Source: Microbacterium imperiale
GTDB taxonomy: Bacteria > Actinomycetota > Actinomycetes > Actinomycetales > Microbacteriaceae
Length of the DNA stretch: 64,000 nucleotides
Reading direction: 5' to 3'
NCBI RefSeq assembly: GCF_017876655.1
Contig: NZ_JAGIOK010000001.1
Location: 1,860,001 to 1,924,000 of the forward strand
Shown: piece after piece, positions 24,760 through 32,166 of the stretch
How the letters are laid out: each line of letters starts with the position of its first letter
Numbering within the stretch: the stretch's first letter is position 1
Position numbers and translations under genes: made by a program
Notes under the pieces: generated by a model
Seen by the model: the letters and a program-made list of their open reading frames with translations, nothing else
Told to the model about the DNA's origin: nothing
Database searches by the model: none

Positions 24760-24819
24760 GGGTTGGACGTGTCGGGGTCTCCGCGACGCGGATTCCAGAC
24801 CCCAGAAAGGGATGTCGAC

Positions 24820-25845
24820 GTGCGACAGGTCATCATCATCGGTTCCGGTCCGGCCGGCTACACGGCCGCGATCTACGCGGCCCGGGCCAACCTGAAGCCG
24901 CTCCTCATCGCGAGCTCCGTCGAGGCCGGCGGTGAGCTCATGAACACCACCGAGGTGGAGAACTTCCCCGGGTTCCCCGAGGGCATCATGGGCCCTGACC
25001 TCATGACGAAGATGCAGGAGCAGGCCGAGAAGTTCGGCACTGAGGTGCTCTACGACGACGTCGTCGAGCTCGACATCGCCGGCCCCGTCAAGAAGGTCAC
25101 GCTCGGCAGCGGCGCGACGCACGAGGCCGACAGCCTGGTCTTCGCGACCGGCTCCGCTCCCCGCAAGATCGGCATCGAGGGCGAGAGCCGCCTGTCGGGC
25201 CGCGGTGTGTCGTACTGCGCCACCTGCGACGGCTTCTTCTTCCGCGAGCGCACGATCGCCGTCGTCGGCGGTGGCGACTCGGCCATGGAAGAGGCCACCT
25301 TCCTCACCAAGTTCGCGTCGAAGGTCTACGTGATCCACCGTCGCGACGAGCTGCGCGCGTCGAAGATCATGCAGAACCGCGCGATGAACAACGACAAGAT
25401 CGAGTTCGTCTGGAACAGCGAGGTCGCCGACATCCTGGGTGAGGATGCCGTCACCGGCGTCGTCCTGCGTGACACGGTCGACGGGTCGACGCGTGAGCTC
25501 GCGCTCGACGGCATCTTCGTCGCGATCGGCTACGACCCGCGCACGCACCTCGTGCACGGCGCGCTCGATCTCACCGAGCACGGCACCGTGTGGGTGGACG
25601 GCCGCTCGTCGCGTACCTCGGTGCCCGGTGTCTTCGCCGCCGGCGACGTCATCGACCCCACGTACCGCCAGGCCGTCACGGCCGCCGGAAGCGGCACCGT
25701 CGCGGCGCTGGACGTCGAGCACTACCTCGCCGCTCTCGGCGAAGGCTCCGAGCCGGCGCCCGACGCGTCGCCCCTCCTCGGCCGCCCCGACGAGGGCCTC
25801 GAGTCGCTCGTCGCCGAGACCGAGACGGCGACCGGCGTCGCCTGA
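24820..25845 (+). CDS. trxB: Thioredoxin reductase (NADPH)
   Basis: A 341-residue flavoprotein that reduces thioredoxin with NADPH. FAD-binding GSGPAGYTAAIYAAR is at residues 8-22; the redox-active CATC motif has Cys133 and Cys136; the NADPH-binding segment is VVGGGDSAMEEATFL with HRRDELRAS. The FAD-contacting GVFAAGDVIDPTYRQAVTAA lies near the C-terminus. The GTG at 24820 has AGAAAGG about 9 nt upstream and gives the family's normal N-terminus; an upstream in-frame extension adds no conserved sequence. A roughly 35-residue C-terminal tail is longer than in E. coli TrxB. trxA follows after 68 bp. Confidence 0.96.
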   Translation: MRQVIIIGSGPAGYTAAIYAARANLKPLLIASSVEAGGELMNTTEVENFPGFPEGIMGPDLMTKMQEQAEKFGTEVLYDDVVELDIAGPVKKVTLGSGATHEADSLVFATGSAPRKIGIEGESRLSGRGVSYCATCDGFFFRERTIAVVGGGDSAMEEATFLTKFASKVYVIHRRDELRASKIMQNRAMNNDKIEFVWNSEVADILGEDAVTGVVLRDTVDGSTRELALDGIFVAIGYDPRTHLVHGALDLTEHGTVWVDGRSSRTSVPGVFAAGDVIDPTYRQAVTAAGSGTVAALDVEHYLAALGEGSEPAPDASPLLGRPDEGLESLVAETETATGVA

Positions 25846-25913
25846 GCGGCGCACGGAACAATTTCCCCGCCCGCGTCGTTGACGTAGGCGACACCCTTTC
25901 GAAGGAGATCAAC

Positions 25914-26237
25914 ATGACCGCCAAGGCCACGACCGAGAGCACCTGGCAGCAGGACGTTCTCGACGCAGACGGACCCGTCCTCGTCGACTTCTGGGCCGCG
26001 TGGTGCGGTCCGTGTCGCATGGTCGGACCGATCCTCGACGAGATCGCGACCGAGCACCCCGAGAAGATCACGGTGCTGAAGCTCAACGTCGACGAGAACC
26101 CCAACCTCGCCATGCAGTACCAGATCACGTCGATCCCGGCGATGAAGGTCTTCAACAAGGGCGAGGTCGAGAAGACGATCATCGGCGCCAAGCCGAAGTT
26201 CGCGCTCGAGCAGGACCTCGCCAGCTACATCGGCTGA
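25914..26237 (+). CDS. trxA: Thioredoxin
   Basis: A 107-residue dithiol protein that reduces cytoplasmic disulfides, with the WCGPC active site (Cys31, Cys34), the VDFWAAW strand before it, and the cis-proline in ITSIPAMKVF. GAAGGAGATC lies just before the ATG. It is the substrate of the adjacent trxB. A strong terminator follows 13 bp after the stop. Confidence 0.97.
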   Translation: MTAKATTESTWQQDVLDADGPVLVDFWAAWCGPCRMVGPILDEIATEHPEKITVLKLNVDENPNLAMQYQITSIPAMKVFNKGEVEKTIIGAKPKFALEQDLASYIG

Positions 26238-26249
26238 CACACACGTCGG

Positions 26250-26287
26250 AAAGGCCCGATCGGATTCACCATCCGATCGGGCCTTTT
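26250..26287 (+). terminator. Intrinsic terminator after trxA
   Basis: AAAGGCCCGATCGGAT pairs with ATCCGATCGGGCCTTT across a 5-nt loop, followed by TTTTCTTCCTTT on the plus strand. A 16-bp stem plus T-rich tail makes this one of the clearest terminators in the window. Confidence 0.9.
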
Positions 26288-26306
26288 CTTCCTTTGCAGG
26301 GGGCTG

Positions 26307-26645
26307 TCAGGACGCGTCGGCGCGCGTCGCGGCATCCCATCGGCGGTGCGGCTCGCTGCCCAGCAGACGCCACACCGCGCGCGTGAGTTCGGGGTGATCC
26401 ATCGCGATCTGACGCAGCACACGGTAGTTCCGGGCCTCACTCGGACGCCCCCCGCCGTACGCCGCGATGTTCTCGGCGCGCAGCATCAGGACGACCAGCT
26501 CGTCGACGGAGGGAAGCTCCTCCATGAACTCCCAGGGGTCCTCCCCCGCGCGCACGCGCTCCTCGACGAGGACCGACAGTTCGTCGGCCGCCTCAGCGCG
26601 CAGCAGTTCGACGCTGGCCCGCTTCGGTGTCTGTTCCTCACTCAC
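26307..26645 (-). CDS. Small conserved hypothetical protein between trxA and parB
   Basis: A 112-residue acidic, mostly helical protein. Segments include DPWEFMEELPSVDELVVLMLRAENIAAY and RVLRQIAMDHPELTRAVWRLLG. No catalytic motif, signal peptide or membrane segment is visible, and I do not recognise the family. The start is a GTG with TAGGCT 6 nt upstream, fitting a leaderless message. It lies between trxA (convergent) and parB (same strand). Confidence 0.7.
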   Translation of the reverse strand: MSEEQTPKRASVELLRAEAADELSVLVEERVRAGEDPWEFMEELPSVDELVVLMLRAENIAAYGGGRPSEARNYRVLRQIAMDHPELTRAVWRLLGSEPHRRWDAATRADAS

Positions 26646-26651
26646 CGAACA

Positions 26652-26657
26652 AGCCTA
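26652..26657 (-). promoter_or_regulatory. -10 hexamer of a probable leaderless transcript
   Basis: On the minus strand TAGGCT ends 6 nt before the GTG at 26645, with no ribosome-binding site in between. Confidence 0.5.
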
Positions 26658-26678
26658 CGCCGCACCACCGACAGTGGC

Positions 26679-27659
26679 TCAGCGTGCGCCGTATGCGTCC
26701 TCACCGAGCTCCGCGAGAATGCGGTTGAGGTCCTGAATCGTGGCGAAGTCGACGACGATCTGCCCCTTGCGCGCGCCGAGCGAGATCTTGACCTTCGTGT
26801 CGAGGCGATCCCCCAGCCGACCGGCGACCTCATCGAGGTGCGCACGCACACCGCCCGCCTTCGGCGCCGGAGTGCGGGTGCCCGCCGTTTCGATCGTCTT
26901 CGCCGCGGCCTCCGCGGCACGCACCGAGAGATCCTCGTTGACGATCTTGTCGGCCAGGCGCTGCATGCCCTCGGGGCTCTCGACCGACAGAATGGCGCGC
27001 GCATGGCCGGCGCTCAACACACCGGCGGCGACACGCTGCTGCACGGGCACAGGCAGCCGCAGCAGACGGATGGTGTTGCTGATCTGCGGGCGCGACCGAC
27101 CGATGCGCGTCGCGAGCTCCTCCTGCGTGATTCCGAAGTCCTCCAGCAGCTGCTGATAGGCCGAAGCCTCTTCCAGCGGGTTCAGCTGCGATCGGTGCAG
27201 GTTCTCGAGCAGCGCGTCGCGCAGGAGGTTCTCGTCGGACGTATCGCGCAGTACCGCGGGGATCGTCGCCAGGCCGGCCTCGCGGGCAGCGCGTGTCCGG
27301 CGCTCGCCCATGATCAGCTCGTACTTGCCGTCCTCGTTCGTCCGCACCACGACCGGCTGCAGCACGCCGAACTCACGGACACTGTGAACGAGCTCCGCGA
27401 GGTCATCGTTGTCGAAATGCGTGCGCGGCTGGCGAGGATTGGGGACGATGTCGTGAGGATCGACCTGAATGAGGGCCGTACCGGGCACGGCGACGAGGTC
27501 GGCGGCATCCGAAGCCGTGTCCGCGACCGCATCCTCGGCGCCGGCCGGCGTCGTGACCTTGGCTCCGGGGAAGAACACGTCGACAGGACGGGCCTCCGAC
27601 TGCTCCGACGTGGGGATGAGTGCGCCGATGCCTCGGCCCAGTCCCGTGCGCTTGGCCAT
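26679..27659 (-). CDS. parB: Chromosome-partitioning protein ParB
   Basis: A 326-residue CTPase clamp that loads at parS and organises the origin region. The N-terminal CTP-binding domain has LIQVDPHDIVPNPRQPRTHFD, LQPVVVRTNEDGKYELIMGERR (GERR box, here followed by Thr-Arg where many homologues have Trp-Arg or Leu-Arg) and ENLHRSQLNPLEEASAYQQL. The central DNA-binding domain has a helix-turn-helix (TQEELATRIGRSRPQISNTIRLLRL). The C-terminal dimer domain ends DFATIQDLNRILAELG. The start overlaps the parA stop (ATGA). parS sites lie just upstream of parA. Confidence 0.97.
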   Translation of the reverse strand: MAKRTGLGRGIGALIPTSEQSEARPVDVFFPGAKVTTPAGAEDAVADTASDAADLVAVPGTALIQVDPHDIVPNPRQPRTHFDNDDLAELVHSVREFGVLQPVVVRTNEDGKYELIMGERRTRAAREAGLATIPAVLRDTSDENLLRDALLENLHRSQLNPLEEASAYQQLLEDFGITQEELATRIGRSRPQISNTIRLLRLPVPVQQRVAAGVLSAGHARAILSVESPEGMQRLADKIVNEDLSVRAAEAAAKTIETAGTRTPAPKAGGVRAHLDEVAGRLGDRLDTKVKISLGARKGQIVVDFATIQDLNRILAELGEDAYGAR

Positions 27660-28588
27660 CAGGCTTCTCCCTTGTTCTCATGCGTCGCCGCGGACGCGCG
27701 CTGTGCGATCTCGACGGCAGCCTCGCGGTACGCGACCGCGCCGGCCGACTGACCATCGTATGCGATCACGGTCTGACCGAAGCTCGGCGCTTCCGACACG
27801 CGCACCGAGCGCGGGATGACGGTGCGGAGCACTTCGTTGGGAAAGTGCGAGCGCACCTCGTCCGCCACCTGCTGTGCGAGGCGCGTACGGCCGTCGTACA
27901 TGGTGAGCAGGATCGTCGACAAGTGCAGGCGCTCGTTGAGGTGCTTCTGAATCATCGAGACGCTGCCGAGCAGCTGGCTCAGCCCCTCGAGCGCGTAGTA
28001 CTCGCACTGGATCGGAATGAGCAGCTCATGCGCGGCGGTGAAGGCGTTGATGGTCAGCAATCCCAGCGAAGGGGGGCAGTCGATCAGCACGAAGTCGATG
28101 CGGTCGGCCGACGATGCCAGGTACTCCTCCACCGCCGTGCGAAGCCGGTGCTCCCGCGCGACCTGAGATACGAGCTCGATCTCCGCGCCCGCGAGGTGGA
28201 TCGTGCTGGGTGCGCATAGGAGGTTCGGCGACTCAGGACTGACCTGCACGATATCGGCGAGTGGGAACTGATCGATCAGCACGTCGTAGACGCTCGGAAT
28301 ATCCGCGCTGTGAGGTACGCCGAGAGCTGTGGACGCATTTCCCTGCGGATCGAGGTCGATGACCAGAACGCGAGCTCCCAGCGATGCGAGCGATGCGGCG
28401 AGGTTCACCGTCGTGGTGGTCTTTCCGACTCCGCCCTTCTGGTTCGAGACCGTGAGCACGCGCGGCTCCCCGGTGAAGTCGACGCGAACAGTGTCGAGAG
28501 CACGGCGCCGTGACGAGAGATCCGCGAGCTCGCGCGCCAACGGAGAATCGAACGTCAGGGACGCTCGTCCCGATTCGGACTCTGCCAT
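27659..28588 (-). CDS. parA: Chromosome-partitioning ATPase ParA
   Basis: A 309-residue Walker-type ATPase that moves ParB-bound origins and binds DNA nonspecifically. The deviant Walker A KGGVGKTTTTVNLAASLA starts near residue 50, followed by VLVIDLDPQGNAS, the Walker B FVLIDCPPSLGLLTINA, and the DNA-contact region LERLHLSTILLTMYDGRTRLAQQV near residue 220. The N-terminal extension of about 45 residues with SPLARELADLSSRRRA is usual in actinobacterial ParA (Soj-like). Translationally coupled to parB. Confidence 0.97.
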   Translation of the reverse strand: MAESESGRASLTFDSPLARELADLSSRRRALDTVRVDFTGEPRVLTVSNQKGGVGKTTTTVNLAASLASLGARVLVIDLDPQGNASTALGVPHSADIPSVYDVLIDQFPLADIVQVSPESPNLLCAPSTIHLAGAEIELVSQVAREHRLRTAVEEYLASSADRIDFVLIDCPPSLGLLTINAFTAAHELLIPIQCEYYALEGLSQLLGSVSMIQKHLNERLHLSTILLTMYDGRTRLAQQVADEVRSHFPNEVLRTVIPRSVRVSEAPSFGQTVIAYDGQSAGAVAYREAAVEIAQRASAATHENKGEA

Positions 28589-28639
28589 TCGTTCAACTCC
28601 TCGGTGTCGATCTCAACTCTACGGACGGGGTCAGACGTT

Positions 28640-28655
28640 CGTTTCACGTGAAACG
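28640..28655. other. parS site 1 (ParB-binding palindrome)
   Basis: CGTTTCACGTGAAACG: 14 central bases match the parS consensus TGTTTCACGTGAAACA. It lies 52 bp upstream of the parA start codon. Confidence 0.9.
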
Positions 28656-28672
28656 GTGATCCCATGTCTCGG

Positions 28673-28688
28673 TGTTTCACGTGAAACG
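28673..28688. other. parS site 2
   Basis: TGTTTCACGTGAAACG, 15 of 16 bases of the consensus, 33 bp from site 1 (about three helical turns). Confidence 0.92.
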
Positions 28689-28707
28689 CCGCAGCGCTGG
28701 CGAGGGA

Positions 28708-28723
28708 TGTTTCACGTGAAACG
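28708..28723. other. parS site 3
   Basis: TGTTTCACGTGAAACG, ending directly at the rsmG stop codon (28724-28726) and 35 bp from site 2. Confidence 0.92.
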
Positions 28724-29371
28724 TCAACGGACGCGCGCGCGGATCACGCGGGTGGGCTCGGGGATAACGCCCTCCCCTACGACCTCGACGCGGACATCGC
28801 TCAGGCGGAAGCGACGAATCGGCTTCTCCGCCGCGTCGATCTCAGTCTGTGCGTTCGCGCCCTTGAGGAGGATGAGCTCTCCCCCGTCTCGGACGAGGGG
28901 AGCCGTAAGCGGAATCAGTGTACGAAAGGCGCTCACAGCACGTGCGGTCACAGCGTCGAGAGCGGGACCCTGGTTCCACTCTTCCGCCCGGGTGCGCACA
29001 ACCTCAACGTTGTCGAGCCCGAGCTCCCGCACCTGCTCCGTGAGCCAGGTGACACGACGCTCCATCGTCTCGATCAGCACCCACTCCACGTCGGGGCGGG
29101 CGATCGCCAGAACCAGGCCGGGCAAACCGGCGCCAGATCCCACGTCGCCGACTCGCCCCGAGAACAACGGAGCCGCCGCCGCGCAGTTCAGGATATGGCG
29201 CGACCAGAGACGCGGAAGTTCCAGGGGACCGATCAACCCCCGCTCCTCGCCATGCTCCGCGAGCGCCCCGGTGTACTGCCGAGCGAGATCCGCCCGTGGC
29301 CCGAACACCGCCTCGACGACGTCGACAGGCTCTCGCTCGACTACCGGTGTTTCACGTGAAACATCAGCCAT
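28724..29371 (-). CDS. rsmG: 16S rRNA (guanine-527-N7)-methyltransferase RsmG
   Basis: A 215-residue SAM-dependent methyltransferase (GidB) that makes m7G527 in 16S rRNA. Motif I is VGDVGSGAGLPGLVLAIARP; then come VLIETMERRVTWL and VVRTRAEEW, and LLKGANAQTEI near the C-terminus. Its ATG at 29371 overlaps the jag stop by 8 nt. The start of the gene doubles as DNA signal: codons 3-8 (DVSRET) are a perfect parS palindrome. A longer in-frame ORF upstream was rejected because it runs through jag. Confidence 0.95.
   Translation of the reverse strand: MADVSRETPVVEREPVDVVEAVFGPRADLARQYTGALAEHGEERGLIGPLELPRLWSRHILNCAAAAPLFSGRVGDVGSGAGLPGLVLAIARPDVEWVLIETMERRVTWLTEQVRELGLDNVEVVRTRAEEWNQGPALDAVTARAVSAFRTLIPLTAPLVRDGGELILLKGANAQTEIDAAEKPIRRFRLSDVRVEVVGEGVIPEPTRVIRARVR
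29348..29363. other. parS site 4, inside the rsmG coding sequence
   Basis: The perfect palindrome TGTTTCACGTGAAACA. On the minus strand it encodes Val-Ser-Arg-Glu-Thr of RsmG, so the site constrains the protein's N-terminus. Confidence 0.95.
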
Positions 29372-29870
29372 GGCGGATGACCGTGTGCCGGTCTGCGCCT
29401 TCGCCGTAGGACTCGGACACCACACCGCGCTCCGCAGCGATGTCGTGGACCAGCTTGCGCTCGTAGCTCGACATCGCCGGCAGCGACGCCTGCGACGCCC
29501 CCTCGGCCAGGCGTGCGACCGCGCGGTCGACAAGGCTCTCCAGCTCGCGGCGACGAGCGTCGCGCGATCCACCGATGTCCAGGATCAAGCGCGAGAAGCG
29601 ACCGGTCTTCGTCTGAACGGCGATCCGCGTCAGCTCCTGCACCGCCTGCACGACGTCCGGCTGCGCGAGGACACGCAGCGCGCGTTCCTCGTCGGCCTCA
29701 ACGGACACGTAGGCGCGACCGGCGCGGACGTCGAGGTTGAGGTCACCGTCGATGTCGGCGATGTCGAGCAGACCCTCGAGATAGTCGGCGGCGATATCGC
29801 CCTCGCGCTCCAGTTCTTCGACGGTCGCCTCGGCTCGCTCGGCGGCCGGGGAATCGGTGGGGTTGCTCAT
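29364..29870 (-). CDS. jag: R3H/KH-domain RNA-binding protein Jag (KhpB)
   Basis: A 168-residue predicted RNA-binding protein encoded beside yidC in most bacteria. After an acidic N-terminus, a KH-II-like domain (DLNLDVRAGRAYVSVEADEERALRVL onward) is followed by an R3H domain whose core SSYERKLVHDIAAERG and SESYGEGADRHTVI carry the conserved Arg and His. It lacks the long Jag-N domain of firmicutes. Overlaps rsmG; yidC lies 47 bp upstream. Confidence 0.93.
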   Translation of the reverse strand: MSNPTDSPAAERAEATVEELEREGDIAADYLEGLLDIADIDGDLNLDVRAGRAYVSVEADEERALRVLAQPDVVQAVQELTRIAVQTKTGRFSRLILDIGGSRDARRRELESLVDRAVARLAEGASQASLPAMSSYERKLVHDIAAERGVVSESYGEGADRHTVIRHG

Positions 29871-29917
29871 GGTGTCCTCGCGGTGGTCGGGTCGGTTGCG
29901 GTCGGGCGATCGCCGGG

Positions 29918-31009
29918 TCAGCCCTGCGAGCCACCCTTATTCGACTGCTTCTTCGCGCGCTGCTTGCCCATCGGCTGCTGTCGCTTGGGCTGTGCGGCGC
30001 GGGCACGCTCCGCCTCCTCGACCAGACGCTGCTGCTCGGCCTGGTACTTCTCCATCGAGATGACTCGGCCCTTCGCGTCGAGCGCCTTGCCCTTGCGCGC
30101 GAGGCGCTCCTCACGAGCCTTGGCCGCCTCGGAGCCCGGGGTCGGAAGGTTGCGGATGACGATGAACTGCTGCGCCATGGTCCAGATGTTCGAGGTGAAC
30201 CAGTACATGACGACGCCGAGCGGGAAGAAGACACCCGAGAAGATGAACGCCAGCGGCAGGACGTAGAGCATGATCTTCTGCATCTGGTACGCCTGGCCGG
30301 TCTTGGCTTCGGGCGACAGGTTCTTCGAGATGATCTGCAGCTGCGTGATGAACTGCGACGCGATCATGAGCACGACGAGGATCACGAGGATGACGACGGT
30401 GGCCGTCTGACCGAGGTTGATCGCCTCGATCATGTTGGTGTGCAGCGGGGCGACATCGAACAGCTGTGCGTCGTAGAACTGCTTCGTCAGCTCTGTATTG
30501 AGCAGGCCCACACCGCCGACGCCCCATTCGGCGTGCTTCTTGACGTCACTGAGCGTGTAGAACATGCCCAGCAGGATGGGCATCTGCACCAGTAGCGGCA
30601 GACAGCTCGAAACCGGCGTCGTTCCGTGCTTCTTGTACAGCGCCATGGTCTCGCGGCTCATCGCCTCACGAGACAGCTGGTCGCGCTTGCCGCGGTACTT
30701 CTCCTGGATCTTGCGCATCTCCGGCGCGAGCTCCATCATCTTGCGCTGACTCTTGATCTGGCGCACGAAGAGCGGGATCAGCGCCGAGCGCACCACGATG
30801 ACCAGGCCGATGATCGACAGCACCCAGGTCGCACCGGCGGCAGCCGGCAGGCCCGCAGCCGTGAAGATCCAGTGCCAGAACACGAGGATCGCCTCGACCA
30901 GGAACTTGAACGGCCACATGATCGTGCTGAAGAAGTCAGCACCGCCGGGAGGAGGAGTCGTCGGGGTCGGCACGACGGGAGTCGGCGTGGCGAGGAAGAG
31001 ATCCAGCAC
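29918..31009 (-). CDS. yidC: Membrane protein insertase YidC (Oxa1 family)
   Basis: A 363-residue insertase that integrates and folds inner-membrane proteins with or without SecYEG. It has five core helices and lacks the large periplasmic domain of Gram-negative YidC, as expected. The hydrophilic-groove Arg is in VVRSALIPLFVRQIKSQRKMM, followed by the cytoplasmic helical hairpin and CLPLLVQMPILLGMFYTL. The last helices are VLPLAFIFSGVFFPLGVVMYW, and a basic tail (RQQPMGKQRAKKQSNKGG) likely binds ribosomes. yidD lies 3 bp upstream. Confidence 0.96.
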   Translation of the reverse strand: MLDLFLATPTPVVPTPTTPPPGGADFFSTIMWPFKFLVEAILVFWHWIFTAAGLPAAAGATWVLSIIGLVIVVRSALIPLFVRQIKSQRKMMELAPEMRKIQEKYRGKRDQLSREAMSRETMALYKKHGTTPVSSCLPLLVQMPILLGMFYTLSDVKKHAEWGVGGVGLLNTELTKQFYDAQLFDVAPLHTNMIEAINLGQTATVVILVILVVLMIASQFITQLQIISKNLSPEAKTGQAYQMQKIMLYVLPLAFIFSGVFFPLGVVMYWFTSNIWTMAQQFIVIRNLPTPGSEAAKAREERLARKGKALDAKGRVISMEKYQAEQQRLVEEAERARAAQPKRQQPMGKQRAKKQSNKGGSQG

Positions 31010-31012
31010 GGA

Positions 31013-31369
31013 TCAGTCCTTTCTCGGCGGCACGACGAAGCCGTGCCTGGTCAGGGTGTGGCGGAAGTCCCGGTGGGCGGGGACGTCATCGACGCCTCCG
31101 GCAGCCCAGGGGTGGCAGCGGGCGAGGCGCGCCGCCGCGAGGGCGGAGCCCTTCACGAGGCCGTGCTGCTGCACGGCGCCGACGGCGTAGGCCGAGCAGC
31201 TCGGGTAGTACTTGCACACGTCGCCGTACAGGGGCGACACGATCGATCGGTATGCGTGCAGCACAGCAATCCCCGCGTTGCGCGGCATCAACGGCACGGA
31301 TCGGGCGAAGGATGCCGCCGTGATGCGGCCCTCGCCGGTGGACGCGGTCGGCAACGTGGACCAGCTCAT
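31013..31369 (-). CDS. yidD: Membrane protein insertion efficiency factor YidD
   Basis: A 118-residue member of the YidD family (UPF0161), which supports YidC. The conserved core is VSPLYGDVCKYYPSCSAYAVGAVQQHG and LARCHPWAAGGVDDVP. The ATG at 31369 overlaps the rnpA stop as ATGA. The resulting N-terminus is about 27 residues longer than many homologues; a start at 31288 would give the typical short form. Confidence 0.92.
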   Translation of the reverse strand: MSWSTLPTASTGEGRITAASFARSVPLMPRNAGIAVLHAYRSIVSPLYGDVCKYYPSCSAYAVGAVQQHGLVKGSALAAARLARCHPWAAGGVDDVPAHRDFRHTLTRHGFVVPPRKD

Positions 31370-31704
31370 GATGCTGCTCGTCGCCGTAGACACCGCGTCA
31401 CCTCGTCTCGCAGTTGGGAGAAGTCCGACCCGGCGGCCGAGGGCAACGCGCGGATCACGATGTCGGCGCCGTCGCGCACGTCGGGCAGAGCCTGCGCGCA
31501 AACGGCCTTCAGCCGTCGGCGCACTGTGTTGCGCACGACGGCTGATCCGACTTGCTTGCTGACGATGAATCCGAACCGGGGCGATCGATTCGACCCGGTG
31601 GAAACCACGTAGGTCACGGTGTGCGCTCCGGCACACCGAGCACCCCCGCGGACGACGGCCTTGTAATCCGCCCCGCGCGTGATTCGGTTTCCGCGCGCCA
31701 GCAC
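31366..31704 (-). CDS. rnpA: Ribonuclease P protein component
   Basis: A 112-residue basic protein that assists the RNA subunit in cleaving tRNA 5' leaders. The family signature RFGFIVSKQVGSAVVRNTVRRRLKAV (the RNR motif) sits at residues 43-68. It lies 13 bp downstream of rpmH, the universal bacterial arrangement, and overlaps yidD by 4 nt. Confidence 0.96.
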   Translation of the reverse strand: MLARGNRITRGADYKAVVRGGARCAGAHTVTYVVSTGSNRSPRFGFIVSKQVGSAVVRNTVRRRLKAVCAQALPDVRDGADIVIRALPSAAGSDFSQLRDEVTRCLRRRAAS

Positions 31705-31717
31705 TGATGAGGCTGTG

Positions 31718-31855
31718 TCAGGCCGACAGCTCGGTGCGGCCCTTGCCGCGGCGAGCCGACAGGATGGCGCGGCCGGCGCGGGTGCGCATGCGGGCGCGGA
31801 AGCCGTGCTTCTTGGCGCGGCGGCGGTTGTTGGGCTGGAACGTGCGCTTGCTCAT
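31718..31855 (-). CDS. rpmH: 50S ribosomal protein L34
   Basis: A 45-residue, very basic protein of the large subunit. [20 protein letters not shown] and [16 protein letters not shown] are diagnostic. The ATG at 31855 has GGAG 8 nt upstream; an upstream in-frame extension to 31933 was rejected as non-conserved. First gene of the rpmH-rnpA-yidD-yidC-jag-rsmG cluster, divergent from dnaA. Confidence 0.97.
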   Translation of the reverse strand: MSKRTFQPNNRRRAKKHGFRARMRTRAGRAILSARRGKGRTELSA

Positions 31856-31999
31856 GAGGATCACTCCGGATCGGCGGTCACCCGAACGCTTGCAGACCGG
31901 GGACACTGGGTACAGGACTGCCCGTGCGGGCATAAGTCAACCGACTAAGGGTACGTCGCGATCCTCGGTAACTCAAACCGAGCCCATGGGAACCCGCAA

Positions 32000-32008
32000 T
32001 TATCCACC
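32000..32008 (+). promoter_or_regulatory. DnaA box-like site
   Basis: TTATCCACC, one mismatch to TTATCCACA, 167 bp upstream of the dnaA start. Confidence 0.6.
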
Positions 32009-32098
32009 GCTGTTCACAGGCCCTGGCGACGACACGCGGGCCGGAACTACAGTGGATTTGGCGCTGTCGTCACCCCATGACTAGCGTGTCACGGTCAG

Positions 32099-32107
32099 TT
32101 ATCCACA
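32099..32107 (+). promoter_or_regulatory. DnaA box, perfect
   Basis: TTATCCACA, followed by the related CTATCCCCAG. It is placed to autoregulate dnaA. Confidence 0.8.
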
Positions 32108-32133
32108 GCTATCCCCAGATTTGGGGCCGCATG

Positions 32134-32142
32134 TGTGGACAA
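32134..32142 (-). promoter_or_regulatory. DnaA box, TTGTCCACA type
   Basis: TGTGGACAA on the plus strand, the reverse complement of TTGTCCACA, a common actinobacterial DnaA box. It faces the box at 32099. Confidence 0.75.
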
Positions 32143-32166
32143 GTATCGAACATCGCGGGAGAAGAC

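Larger units (their letters stand above)
31856..32166. other. rpmH-dnaA intergenic region with DnaA boxes (left part of origin region)
   Basis: A 311-bp gene-free region between divergent rpmH and dnaA. It holds three DnaA-box-like nonamers near dnaA (listed separately). A possible rpmH promoter on the minus strand has TTGACT as -35 (31935-31940), followed by a palindrome GCCCGTGCGGGC (31920-31931). A GGGAGAAG ribosome-binding site precedes the dnaA GTG. No other gene is seen. Confidence 0.75.

Noticed and set aside
24727..24819. Riboswitch or attenuator before trxB
   Set aside because: Only a -10 element and a ribosome-binding site are visible; no conserved riboswitch core or terminator stem.
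25845..25913. trxB-trxA fusion or frameshifted second reductase
   Set aside because: Both genes have normal ends and separate ribosome-binding sites; the in-frame ORF running into trxA from trxB is a different-frame shadow.
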